Source: Candidatus Poseidoniaceae archaeon
GTDB taxonomy: Archaea; Thermoplasmatota; Poseidoniia; Poseidoniales; Poseidoniaceae
DNA: 64,000 nt
Reading direction: 5' to 3'
Assembly: GCA_028353405.1 (NCBI GenBank)
Contig: JAOMOG010000002.1
Span: forward strand, 31,583-95,582
Of the stretch, positions 20,289 to 30,173 are shown in pieces; the first letter of the stretch is position 1, and each line of letters opens with the position of its first letter. A program made the translations under genes and the position numbers. The notes beneath the pieces are model-generated. The model had not been told where the DNA came from. It made no database searches and saw only the letters and a program-made list of their open reading frames with translations.

Positions 20289-23066
20289 ATGAAATTTAAT
20301 ACTAGTCTTCAAAACAGTTTTGTTAGAGCAGTGTATATGGTCGGAGACGATGATGCTGAGGTTTTCCTTTCCATCGAAGACGATTATCCCTCGTCAGAGG
20401 ATAAAAAACCAAGGTTTTCCAAAGCTAAAAAAGTTACAAAGGAGAAGCCAAAAATCGTTAAAACTGTAGAAAAAACTCCAGAAGAGGAAGTTTTTGATGG
20501 CGAGATATTAGATGCCGAAATCGTAACACAATCTGGTGGTGTTTATGACGTCGCTTGGCCACTACTAGGAATGGATTGCCCTGACTGTGCATCAAAAGCA
20601 ATGAGGGCAATGTCCTATCTGCCACAGGTCAAAACATCATTAGTTTCGGCAACATCTGGTGAAGTAAGGGCAACTGTTGATTTGGCCGATGGTTCAATTT
20701 CAGAAATTTCCTCAATTTTACACTCACTTGGCCACGCACCAAATGTTGAGCATCACCAATTGGTTGGAATCAGTGCTGGTGGTGTTGCGAGAAGAAACGG
20801 TGTTGAAGTAAGGAAATTGGAGAAGATTATTCGTTTACAACCAGGGATTCTCGATTGTGAGATTGATTCCGATAATCGTATATTGGTACAATTGGTTAGT
20901 GATACATCATCGCAATTACTTGAAGCACGAGATTCTGCATTGGATGTAATATTAGGGGCGGCTCCAAAATATGTTGAAGCAAAAAGTGCAAAAATACGCC
21001 CCGATCAATGGAGATTAATTGGTGGCGGTTTGGCACTTCCAATTCTGGTGTTAGTTTTAATGGCAGAATTTCTTTCACTATCGGGTATTGTAATCGCAAT
21101 GATCGCTCTACCCGGATTGGCATTAGGTGGATTGCAGATGTTTAAAGAAGCGATTGCAAGTATTAAAAATCGCCAACTTGGATTTCAGGTTCTCACTAGT
21201 CTAGCAGTTATCGGTGCAGCAGTGTGGGGAATGTGGGAAGAAGCACTTATTGTAGCGATACTAGTTGCCTTTACAGCCCATTTAGAGGGTGATGCACTTG
21301 TCAAAGCAAGGGAGGCAATGCAAGGAGGTTTGGATAGATTACCGCGCACAGCAAGAAGGTTATCTGGAAGTAAGTTACTCAACCAACAAGGACTTAATCA
21401 AGCGATAAAGACAAGTGGATTTTCGTTACAAATGGTTCCTGATACTATCGACATCACTCCTGGGACTGGGCCGTTAGCAACCTGCCAAGATGAAGGTGAA
21501 GGCGTTGAGGTAGTGCCAATTGATTTGATTCGAGTAGGTAATCAAATAGAGATTAGAAGTGGTGAATTAATTCCTTGTGACGGAATCATTCTAGATGGAA
21601 TCGGCGCTTTAGATAAAGCGCCTTTAACCGGAGAATCAGTTCCAGTAGAGGTTTCAAAAGGAGAAGAAATTCAAGCAGGTTTGGTTCTTGCAAAAGGACC
21701 ACTGGTCATTGAGGTAACCGCAGTTGGCGACAATACTAGATTATCGGGATTAATTGAAGCAGTTCATACTTTCAAAGAAGAATCACCGCGTATTCAAAGT
21801 GGTATTGAGACATTTACTGCGATTTGGGTACCAACAGTTTTGATTGGTGCCTTTGTGGTTTGGTATCTAATGTTCCCAGATAATTGGAAAATAATTCTCC
21901 TGTTATGGGTTGTATCTTGTCCATGTGCCCTATTATTGGCAACACCAGTGCCACATGCTGCGGCATTATCAAACGCTGCACACATGGGAGTAATCTCTCG
22001 TGGTGGAAGTGTATTAGAACGGCTGAGCAAAGTAAACCATGTATTACTAGATAAAACTGGAACATTAACATCTGGTAAACCAAAAATTGGTCAAGTAATT
22101 ACAGCAAAGGGAAAGCGCAGTGATTCTGCAATAAAAATCGCTGCTGGTCTAGAGGCCCGTTCTAACCACCCCTATGCTCTTGCAATCATGGATTTGGCAA
22201 CGGAAAAAGGATACAAACCAAGTCCTATTCATGGTCATAGCGATGTTGAAGCTGGAGTAGTTGGTATGAGTTCAGGAAAGCAAGTATCGTTAATACGGCC
22301 TGATCGCTTAGTCAAATTAGGGATTAAAATTCCAAAGGAAATTCAAACAGTGCTCGACCAAGCCAACCAACAAGGGCATGGTGCTAGTATTCTATGCAAA
22401 GAAGAAGTTCCTATTGCATTGTTTACATTTATTCATGATGACACTCGCAAAGGTTCGGATATGATAATTGAGAAATTATATCAGCGAGGAATAAATGTTG
22501 AAATTCTTAGTGGAGATTCTCAAGCAGCAGTATCAAAGTTTGCCAAACGGGTAGGCTTGCCAGAAGCTGCTGCACATGGTAACTTGAGTCCTGAAGACAA
22601 AGTTAAGTGGGTGAGGGGCAGAAGTAAAACGCACATTACAATGATGGTTGGAGACGGATTCAATGATGCTGCAGCCCTAGCTGTTGCTGATGTTGGAGTT
22701 GCGGTTGGTTGTGGGGAAACAGTAAATTTAGAGGCTGCTGATGTATTGATACCTGCAGAAGATCCAAGCATGTTATGCGACTTGATTGATTTAGCGAGAA
22801 AGGCACAACGAATCTTAATTGGAAACCTTGTTTTCTCGGTGGCGATAACACTAGCATTAGTTTTCGCGGTAATCACCGGCATGTATGACCAATTATGGGT
22901 TGGAGTTCTGATTCATGAAGCATCTGTAATAGTCGTCATTTTGAATGGTGCAAGGCTTGCAGGTAATTCTGGTGCTATGCAATTACTATCTCAAATCCTT
23001 AAATCATTATATTTTGATACTAGAAAATCCTTCGATGCCTTATTTTTGAAGTACCGTTCTAATTAA
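20289..23066 (+). CDS. P1B-type heavy-metal transporting ATPase
   Basis: HMA-like GMDCPDCASKAMRAM; TGES (APLTGESVPV); CPC motif SCPCALLLATPVPHAA; DKTGTLT; MVGDGFNDAAALAVADVGVAVG. Confidence 0.92.
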   Translation: MKFNTSLQNSFVRAVYMVGDDDAEVFLSIEDDYPSSEDKKPRFSKAKKVTKEKPKIVKTVEKTPEEEVFDGEILDAEIVTQSGGVYDVAWPLLGMDCPDCASKAMRAMSYLPQVKTSLVSATSGEVRATVDLADGSISEISSILHSLGHAPNVEHHQLVGISAGGVARRNGVEVRKLEKIIRLQPGILDCEIDSDNRILVQLVSDTSSQLLEARDSALDVILGAAPKYVEAKSAKIRPDQWRLIGGGLALPILVLVLMAEFLSLSGIVIAMIALPGLALGGLQMFKEAIASIKNRQLGFQVLTSLAVIGAAVWGMWEEALIVAILVAFTAHLEGDALVKAREAMQGGLDRLPRTARRLSGSKLLNQQGLNQAIKTSGFSLQMVPDTIDITPGTGPLATCQDEGEGVEVVPIDLIRVGNQIEIRSGELIPCDGIILDGIGALDKAPLTGESVPVEVSKGEEIQAGLVLAKGPLVIEVTAVGDNTRLSGLIEAVHTFKEESPRIQSGIETFTAIWVPTVLIGAFVVWYLMFPDNWKIILLLWVVSCPCALLLATPVPHAAALSNAAHMGVISRGGSVLERLSKVNHVLLDKTGTLTSGKPKIGQVITAKGKRSDSAIKIAAGLEARSNHPYALAIMDLATEKGYKPSPIHGHSDVEAGVVGMSSGKQVSLIRPDRLVKLGIKIPKEIQTVLDQANQQGHGASILCKEEVPIALFTFIHDDTRKGSDMIIEKLYQRGINVEILSGDSQAAVSKFAKRVGLPEAAAHGNLSPEDKVKWVRGRSKTHITMMVGDGFNDAAALAVADVGVAVGCGETVNLEAADVLIPAEDPSMLCDLIDLARKAQRILIGNLVFSVAITLALVFAVITGMYDQLWVGVLIHEASVIVVILNGARLAGNSGAMQLLSQILKSLYFDTRKSFDALFLKYRSN

Positions 23067-23119
23067 TTTCCCGCGATATCTTCATACCTAAAGCACGCCT
23101 CTTCTCACTTGGTGAGACA

Positions 23120-23629
23120 ATGGCACGACTACACGCAGACCCAGTGACTACTGCATTAGTACACCCTACACGGAGAAATCTGTACTCGACATTAATGGCA
23201 GTTGAAGAGATGAGTACTGTTCAACTTCAAGCAGCAGTCAATGTTGATAGATACAATTTATATCACCATCTGAAGAAACTTGCTTCTCTAAATCTGGTTG
23301 AAAATCATAGAGATGTAGGAAGGGCACGTTGGTGGAAAATCACTCAACGTGTCACTCTACCTGGGATCGTTGGTAGCAACGAACCGATTGCAGCACAGCC
23401 GGTAGCAACCGTCTCCGCTAGTGAGATTGATACTACTGGGCTTCCAAGTGAATTAGCAACTGCAATTTCCGAAGGAAGAGACATACACATTGTCAATTTA
23501 GATGGTTCCCGCGAGCAAATTGGAGCAAAGAAAATGCTTGAGGCATTAGCCAATGATTACGGTATCGAACTCAATCTACCATTTACTTTCGTTCCAGGTG
23601 GAATCGCATTGATCGGCAAGAGCCGATGA
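23120..23629 (+). CDS. Winged-helix (ArsR-like) transcriptional regulator
   Basis: VHPTRRNLYSTLMAVEEMSTVQLQAAVNVDRYNLYHHLKKLASLNLVENHRDVGRARWWKI: wHTH pattern. Confidence 0.75.
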   Translation: MARLHADPVTTALVHPTRRNLYSTLMAVEEMSTVQLQAAVNVDRYNLYHHLKKLASLNLVENHRDVGRARWWKITQRVTLPGIVGSNEPIAAQPVATVSASEIDTTGLPSELATAISEGRDIHIVNLDGSREQIGAKKMLEALANDYGIELNLPFTFVPGGIALIGKSR

Positions 23630-23671
23630 TCATTCAACAATAATCAAGAATAATACGGATGTGGCTTAGGC

Positions 23672-24067
23672 ATGGAAGAAGAAGAAGCAGTTGTAGAATC
23701 AAGGATTGCACCCCCTGCATTATCCTGTCCAAAATGTTCTTCGCTACTACCTTCTGATTTAGGCGTGTTGACCTGTTCAATTTGTTCATCAAAAGTCAAA
23801 GTTGAACATCCTGTGACTCGGCGTAATTGGAATGATGAAAAGGTAGGGTGCCCTGAATGTTCTAAAGTTCTCATAGTTGGAGTTGACAAGAGGCCAGCCC
23901 ACTTACAATGCGCTTCCTGCTCAACACATTTCACCGTCGAGAAAAATGTACCGCGTACTGAAGTAGCCTGCCCAGGATGCGATCGTCGCCTAAGAATGAA
24001 AATAAAACCGGGTGAACGAGATATCGATTGTCCTGCCTGTTCCACATCATTCAAAGTCAAATTTTGA
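23672..24067 (+). CDS. Multi-zinc-ribbon protein
   Basis: CxxC pairs CPKC...CSIC, CPEC...CASC, CPGC...CPAC: three predicted zinc ribbons. Confidence 0.7.
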   Translation: MEEEEAVVESRIAPPALSCPKCSSLLPSDLGVLTCSICSSKVKVEHPVTRRNWNDEKVGCPECSKVLIVGVDKRPAHLQCASCSTHFTVEKNVPRTEVACPGCDRRLRMKIKPGERDIDCPACSTSFKVKF

Positions 24068-24076
24068 GGTGAGGAG

Positions 24077-24976
24077 TTGAAAACAACATATCGAATGATG
24101 GGAATCGCCGATTACATCACCTTGTGTAATGGATTATTCGGAACTGCTGCAATCTTGTTCATTATTTTAGCAGTTGAAGATTTGCATCAGCCATACTACG
24201 ATGGTGGCTTAAAAACACACTATATTTGGTTAGCAATGCTCTGTATTCTAGCCTCGGTGATAGGTGATATCATCGATGGTCCAGTCGCTAGAAATTATTC
24301 AAAAAGAAAACTACTCGGAGGCTCCTTGGACATTATGTCTGATTGCATTTCATTCTGTGTCGCTCCAGCATTATTGATTTTCGTAATGTTTGGTCGGTGG
24401 GGGGAAGCATCACCATTTTGGACTATATCTTTAGGAATTGCAAGTTGTTGGATAATTGCAACTGGAATGTTAAGGTTGGCACGTTTTCAATATGAAGACG
24501 GTTCAGAAATCAATTATTTTGTAGGTCTATCCAGCCCAGGAAACGCATTATTGTTGCTAAGTGTTGCAGGTCTAATTTGGATTCAACCCTCAACAGGCTT
24601 TGGCCCAGATTTAACAACTTGGGATTGTTCAGTATGTTTTGGAAAAGGCACTTCTAAACCCTATTTTGATTTTATGATGTTACCATTGATGTTAATCTGC
24701 GGTGGATTAATGATTTCGGACAGACCGATGTCAAAATTGAAAGGAGGCCTTCCAATGAAGTTGAGTGTCTTACAATTAGTTGCGATGTTAGTTGCGATAA
24801 CATCCGCATTAGTTCATACCACTAAATCAGAACATGGTCTTGATATGGTAGGTCTGAATTTATCTTTTTATCTATTTATTATTTCAGCACTATTGGTTCT
24901 AGTCTACATTATCTTAGGTAAAAGAATAGTCAAAAGCAGCAAACAAATTAACGATTCACTTTCATCGGAAGAATAA
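24077..24976 (+). CDS. CDP-alcohol phosphatidyltransferase (archaetidylserine/phosphatidylserine synthase type)
   Basis: Complete CDP-alcohol motif DGPVARNYSKRKLLGGSLDIMSD (DGxxAR-x8-GxxxDxxxD), multiple TM; TTG start at 24077. Confidence 0.85.
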   Translation: MKTTYRMMGIADYITLCNGLFGTAAILFIILAVEDLHQPYYDGGLKTHYIWLAMLCILASVIGDIIDGPVARNYSKRKLLGGSLDIMSDCISFCVAPALLIFVMFGRWGEASPFWTISLGIASCWIIATGMLRLARFQYEDGSEINYFVGLSSPGNALLLLSVAGLIWIQPSTGFGPDLTTWDCSVCFGKGTSKPYFDFMMLPLMLICGGLMISDRPMSKLKGGLPMKLSVLQLVAMLVAITSALVHTTKSEHGLDMVGLNLSFYLFIISALLVLVYIILGKRIVKSSKQINDSLSSEE

Positions 24977-25109
24977 TTGAATTGACAAACCTTGGTTTCA
25001 AGAGAGTTTGGCTAGCCATATAACACTGCGAAAAACGGCATTCTAAGGGCAAAGTTAGTCGCGCTCTTTAACTATGATGAGACGAGGATGAGAGATTGGA
25101 TGGGATACA

Positions 25110-27626
25110 ATGGGAGTCAGCGAAAGCAAGACGATTGATGCAGCTAGTGCAAACTCGCCTGCTCGCAATGGGTCTGACTCCGTATCTTTGTCATCATTGA
25201 GATCTCAATTCACTTCTAGTAAATCAATGTCACTTGACCAAGCGACATTAGGTAGCGCACGTTTCCGTCAAGAAGAGAGGCTGCGAGGCGATATTCGTAG
25301 AGAAAAGCGAATTCGTCAGCAAGCAATGGATGAAAGAATAGCAGCAATGAAAGATTCAGTTGCTACAGATTTAGCAGTTAGTCACGAACTTACAATGGAC
25401 GCATTAGAGAAAGAAATGCGCGAAGGAATGGAACAAGAACTTGCCGAAATGGAGCGAGAATCATTATCCAGAGAAGAAGGGAGGATGCGAATGGAATTAG
25501 ATTTGCGCCTCAATCGCCAACTAGATTCATTACGTGAAGGAATTGAAGTTGAGCAAGACAGAAGGCTCAATGAACATAAGGAGCAGATAAAATCCAATAT
25601 TGAAGCACAATTGCAACAGGAACATCGTCAGCGTCTCGATATTCAAAAAGAGAGATTATCTCTTGAATATAATCAAGAATTACAACGAAGGGTTAGAGAG
25701 ATTGAAGTCAACATAGAAGTTGAAATGGAAACACGATTCAAACAAATGGAAAGTGCTGAAATCAACCGTCTTGAAGAAGGCCATATCGCTCGTTTAGCAG
25801 AAAGAGAAGAACAATTACGCAGAGGTATTAGAACTCGCCTAGAACAACAACTTAGAGGTCGTCTAAAGCAAAGAGAAGCTAGGCTAAAAGCAGAATACGA
25901 ACGCCGTAGTCTACGTTTAGAAGAAGATATTGCTCAACAATTACAAGAGGAATTAGAAGTTCGCTTGCGCCAGGAAACAGATGATCTTGAAGAAAACATG
26001 AGAGAAGATGTCGAACTTGCAATAGCGAGACGCCGTGATGAGTTACGTGTTGAAATTGCTCGCCAATTAGAGGAGCGCCACTCCGAAATACTTAGTGAAA
26101 GGAAATCACGACTTCGAGAAAAGTATGATATCACCTTTTCAAAGGCAGTCGATGACATCTCTCATTCACTGAAGACAGAGGTTGAGTCTGAACTTGACCT
26201 CAGAATGGAAGAGGAATTCACAAATTACCGTAGTGCTAGAGAAGCAGAAATTCAAAATCGTCTTGCTCGCTTTAGATATGATCGAGAATCTGAATTACGT
26301 GACCAATTAGGCGCCCAATACGAAGCCAAGAAGGTCGATTGGTCGGAACGTCTTGAACTCGAATTCCAATCACGTGAATCAGCAGCAAGAAAGGCGATTA
26401 TGTCTGAAGTTGATGCCGGATTACGTAATGAACGTTTGACCTTTGAAACCGATCTTGACTTATTGAAGGAAGAGACTTCTCTTGAACTTGAAATTGATAT
26501 GGAAGAAAGACTCAACGATTTCAAGGTCCGCAAAGAAAACGAAGTCGCTACTCAACTTGAAAGGCAACTTGACAAGCGTGAAGAGATTATGCGAAACAAG
26601 GCTCTCATCGATGTTAGAAAGAGAGAAGCTTCAATCAGAGCAGAAATCGAAGCACAACTTGGACTCAAGCGTGCAGAAATTCGTGACCGCTTAAGTGGTC
26701 TAAGTGAGAAGATGGATTCATTCAAGGAAATGGCTGAAGAGAAGATGCGTGATGCAGTCACCAATCAAATCCAAGGTGAGATTGATAGTGAACAAGCGAT
26801 CCTACAAAGTCGTGAACAAGAATTCAAAGAATTACAAACCCAAGACAATAAGGTCGACAAGCGCCAAACATGGATGCAAGCAATTTCTGGACAAGGAACT
26901 CAAGGAATGCAAGCAACTGGCATGGATCCATTTGCATTGGGGGCACGCCAAGGAGCACAATCAGGTGGAAGGCCGTTAGGCGGTACCTTGGGTGCTGCTG
27001 CACAACAACATCAACCAAGAATTGGTCTGGCTGGAATGAGGTCGCCAACGACAAGTGCAAAACCACTTTCGTCGGCAATTCCAATGGCTAGACCTGTTAA
27101 ATCGCCTCTGATTAATCAACCAACTAGCGCTGCTACAACTGCTGCATTACCAGCACCAGTTCAACAGAAAGTTGTACGTTCTCCAATAATGCCGGTACAA
27201 CCGATTACCCAGATTGAGCAAAAGCCTACTATCGTTCAACCTGTGTCAACTCCGATAGATCCAATTGAACAAGTGGAAGAGATTGTCGCTGAAGAAGAAA
27301 TAATCGCAGATATCAATATTGAGGATGAGATGGCAGAAGCAATCTCAGAAGAATTAGTTGCGGAACTTGAAGATGAACCAAAAACAGCATTACTTACTCC
27401 GATTAGAGCTAAACTTTCGGTTGCAGAACCAGAACAGCAAAAAGTTGCATCATTAACTCCAATTAAACAATTACAACCGGTTAAGAAAATGAGAGGAAGC
27501 CCTCCAAGTTCTGGAAAGGGAGAAGCACCTTCAATGGCAACATTGAATCCTGTCAAAAAATTGACTCCTCTTAAAATCGAGAGAAGAAAGTTACAACCTT
27601 CTAAAGAAGACGAAGAAGATAATTGA
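25110..27626 (+). CDS. Long charged coiled-coil protein (838 aa)
   Basis: About 550 aa of Glu/Arg/Leu/Gln-rich heptad-like sequence, then a Pro/Ala/Gln-rich linker and a basic C-terminus with repeated L(T/N/Q)P(I/V/L)K motifs. Confidence 0.8.
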   Translation: MGVSESKTIDAASANSPARNGSDSVSLSSLRSQFTSSKSMSLDQATLGSARFRQEERLRGDIRREKRIRQQAMDERIAAMKDSVATDLAVSHELTMDALEKEMREGMEQELAEMERESLSREEGRMRMELDLRLNRQLDSLREGIEVEQDRRLNEHKEQIKSNIEAQLQQEHRQRLDIQKERLSLEYNQELQRRVREIEVNIEVEMETRFKQMESAEINRLEEGHIARLAEREEQLRRGIRTRLEQQLRGRLKQREARLKAEYERRSLRLEEDIAQQLQEELEVRLRQETDDLEENMREDVELAIARRRDELRVEIARQLEERHSEILSERKSRLREKYDITFSKAVDDISHSLKTEVESELDLRMEEEFTNYRSAREAEIQNRLARFRYDRESELRDQLGAQYEAKKVDWSERLELEFQSRESAARKAIMSEVDAGLRNERLTFETDLDLLKEETSLELEIDMEERLNDFKVRKENEVATQLERQLDKREEIMRNKALIDVRKREASIRAEIEAQLGLKRAEIRDRLSGLSEKMDSFKEMAEEKMRDAVTNQIQGEIDSEQAILQSREQEFKELQTQDNKVDKRQTWMQAISGQGTQGMQATGMDPFALGARQGAQSGGRPLGGTLGAAAQQHQPRIGLAGMRSPTTSAKPLSSAIPMARPVKSPLINQPTSAATTAALPAPVQQKVVRSPIMPVQPITQIEQKPTIVQPVSTPIDPIEQVEEIVAEEEIIADINIEDEMAEAISEELVAELEDEPKTALLTPIRAKLSVAEPEQQKVASLTPIKQLQPVKKMRGSPPSSGKGEAPSMATLNPVKKLTPLKIERRKLQPSKEDEEDN

Positions 27627-27702
27627 TTAAGATTGGTCACAGGACCGATTAATTGCACTTTTACCCGTCTGTTTCATATCTAAATGCGTTTTCGAGTAGG
27701 AC

Positions 27703-30159
27703 ATGAAGCGCGGCGTTTGTTTAATATTAGCATTTTTACTATTACCCCTGACAGGGTTCTTGCCGAGTATTTCTGCAGATACAAGTAATTTGATTGAAGC
27801 GGGGATTACTGATGAATTCGATGAAGAGTTGGTTTTTTGGCAAAGAATGGATGATGGCACAATTTTGATGGTAGATGATACTGGAAACCTCAGTGTTAAC
27901 AGTTTTTCTAATGGTCAACATGCACTACAGTGGAACATTGATTTGAATGTTTCAGCAAATTCAGCGAGGCTCGATGATGCACAACAATTAGTAGCAGTTG
28001 CCCACGATGATGGAATCTCCATCATCCATTTGGATTTCCAAATAGTCAATAGAAATATCTCATTGCAATGGCCCGTCGATTCGGTGGATTGGGATGATCA
28101 GGGTGATTTATGGCTAGCCCATTATGCGGGAAGACGTCGTGCTGAAGAGTATAGTCCAGAAGGTGCTACCGGAGTGTACACTACTGCTATAAGTGCCGGT
28201 ATGAGTGCATTTCAAGTTTTGAATGATGGAAGACTTATCACTGGAAGTTATGATACAAAGATCTACGTCAGCGATGATGGCGGAGCAGCATTAGGGACAT
28301 TGACAGATTCAAATGCAATAATAAAAGTATTATTTGAAGATTCAAACAGTGATTTAATAGTTGGAACAGCAAATGGAAAATTGCTCAGATATAACACAAG
28401 TTCTTGGGCTGTTGAATCATTAACTCTTTCACATGGAAAAGCAATATCTTCTATTCAACAATATGATAACTCAACATATGCAATCGGTTCAAAAAGTGGG
28501 CATCTAAGTATTGTGGATGTGACTACATTTAGCGAACAAAACACACATACTGCAACTGGATATGTAATCGGTTCACTTCAATATTACACATCTGCAATTT
28601 ATGTAGCAAGCACTACTCCTACAAGCTCAAAAATTTACCTTTTCGACATCGATTCTGATTCAGATGGAGTAACTGACCGGTTGGATAAGTTCCCTACTGA
28701 ATCAACTCAGTGGGATGATGAAGATGGCGATGGATATGGCGATAACCCTCTAGGATTTTCTCCAGATGCATTCCCGCAAGATAGCACACAGCATCTCGAT
28801 ACTGATGGTGATGGTTATGGCGATTCACCTATAGGATTTGAAGGCGATTTATTCCCTAATAATGCCGACCAATGGCAAGACCGTGATGGAGATGGTTATG
28901 GTGATAACGAAAATGGCCAAGCGGGTGATAAATATCCGGATGAACCAACTCAATGGGCGGATTACGATCAGGATGGATATGGAGACAACCAAGCCGGACT
29001 AAATCCCGATGGATGCCCTCAAACAAACGGGTTTTCAACTATTGATAGATTTGGATGCTTAGATTCAGATCAAGATGGATATTCTAACCCATCCTCGGAT
29101 TGGGGCATTTCTAATGGTGCAGATGCTTTACCAAATCAAGGCACTCAATGGCTTGACGGAGATGGAGATGGATATGGTGATAATGCAGACGGGCTACAAC
29201 CGGATGCCTGTCCTTGGCAAGCAGGCAATTCAACAAAAACTTGGCTGTTAAATGAAAGTTCAGTTATTGGCTTCACAGAAGTTACTTCGTATGGTTGTGA
29301 AGACCTTGATGGTGATGGATGGGTTGACTTCTCGGAGTCACTAGGCATGGATACAGACCCGAATGAGCACTATGATGCAGACGGTGATGGTGCTGGTGCA
29401 AATTCAGATTACGATGACAGTAATCCGCAGATAAAATCGGAACAAGACCACTGTAATATGAATCAGGATGATGTTAGTAGCCAATGCGAAGGATGGCGTT
29501 CAGATGATTATCAAGAATACTTGTCGCGTGATAGAGAAGTCAATGAGACTGATATGTCATTCTATGCATGGAATGCAAGTAATAATGCAGGACTCTTAAC
29601 CGAGCCAGGTGAAATTGATGAAGGGGTTTTGGCTCAAGTAGCAACCGTCGGTGGAATAGCCTTTATCTCACTCACAATAGTAATACTAGTGATTGCGATG
29701 ATAGTTAGGAAGCGTAAGGTTGCAGCCTTGGTAAAGTTGTATGGAGTTCCATATGTGCCAAAGGAATCATCTGCTAGTTTAGAAGCATTACAAGGTTCAG
29801 CTGGATCTTCAGCAATTGGTGGTGTCGAAGCTGATTCTGGTTGGGAAGACAGTATTGATAGCCTCGACTTCTCGGCAGAAAACAATACAGAGTTAGAGGC
29901 TGATGGTTTAGAAGCAGATGTGTCTAGTGAAGATATGTTGGATGTGGATTCAATATATGGTGATTCAAGTTCCATTGAGGACATTGCAGGAATGCCACAA
30001 GCACAAGCTCCTGTTGAGGAAGTAGCCGCAGCAGCACCAGAATCTAACCAACCTCCAGCACAGACCGCACCACTACCAGAAGGTGGACTACCGGCCGGAT
30101 GGACGATGGAACAATGGCAATGGTACGGCCATGAATGGCTTGCTAAGAATGCTAAGTAA
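27703..30159 (+). CDS. Secreted/membrane-anchored protein with beta-propeller-like N-terminus, thrombospondin type-3-like Ca-binding repeats and C-terminal WTMEQW motif
   Basis: Signal peptide; repeated DxDGDGYGDNxxGxxPDxFPxxxTQW units; TM VATVGGIAFISLTIVILVIAMIVRKRK; C-terminal LPAGWTMEQWQWYGHEWLAKN. Confidence 0.8.
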   Translation: MKRGVCLILAFLLLPLTGFLPSISADTSNLIEAGITDEFDEELVFWQRMDDGTILMVDDTGNLSVNSFSNGQHALQWNIDLNVSANSARLDDAQQLVAVAHDDGISIIHLDFQIVNRNISLQWPVDSVDWDDQGDLWLAHYAGRRRAEEYSPEGATGVYTTAISAGMSAFQVLNDGRLITGSYDTKIYVSDDGGAALGTLTDSNAIIKVLFEDSNSDLIVGTANGKLLRYNTSSWAVESLTLSHGKAISSIQQYDNSTYAIGSKSGHLSIVDVTTFSEQNTHTATGYVIGSLQYYTSAIYVASTTPTSSKIYLFDIDSDSDGVTDRLDKFPTESTQWDDEDGDGYGDNPLGFSPDAFPQDSTQHLDTDGDGYGDSPIGFEGDLFPNNADQWQDRDGDGYGDNENGQAGDKYPDEPTQWADYDQDGYGDNQAGLNPDGCPQTNGFSTIDRFGCLDSDQDGYSNPSSDWGISNGADALPNQGTQWLDGDGDGYGDNADGLQPDACPWQAGNSTKTWLLNESSVIGFTEVTSYGCEDLDGDGWVDFSESLGMDTDPNEHYDADGDGAGANSDYDDSNPQIKSEQDHCNMNQDDVSSQCEGWRSDDYQEYLSRDREVNETDMSFYAWNASNNAGLLTEPGEIDEGVLAQVATVGGIAFISLTIVILVIAMIVRKRKVAALVKLYGVPYVPKESSASLEALQGSAGSSAIGGVEADSGWEDSIDSLDFSAENNTELEADGLEADVSSEDMLDVDSIYGDSSSIEDIAGMPQAQAPVEEVAAAAPESNQPPAQTAPLPEGGLPAGWTMEQWQWYGHEWLAKNAK
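28645..29440 (+). repeat. Tandem calcium-binding type-3-like repeats within the 27703-30159 CDS
   Basis: Repeated DGDGYGDN/DQDGYGDN units spaced about 30 residues apart. Confidence 0.75.
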
Positions 30160-30173
30160 CGTTCCTATCAGAA

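Noticed and set aside
25382-26764. Several Ser-rich reverse-strand ORFs
   Set aside because: Antisense translation of the Glu/Arg-rich coiled-coil gene; no independent coding evidence.
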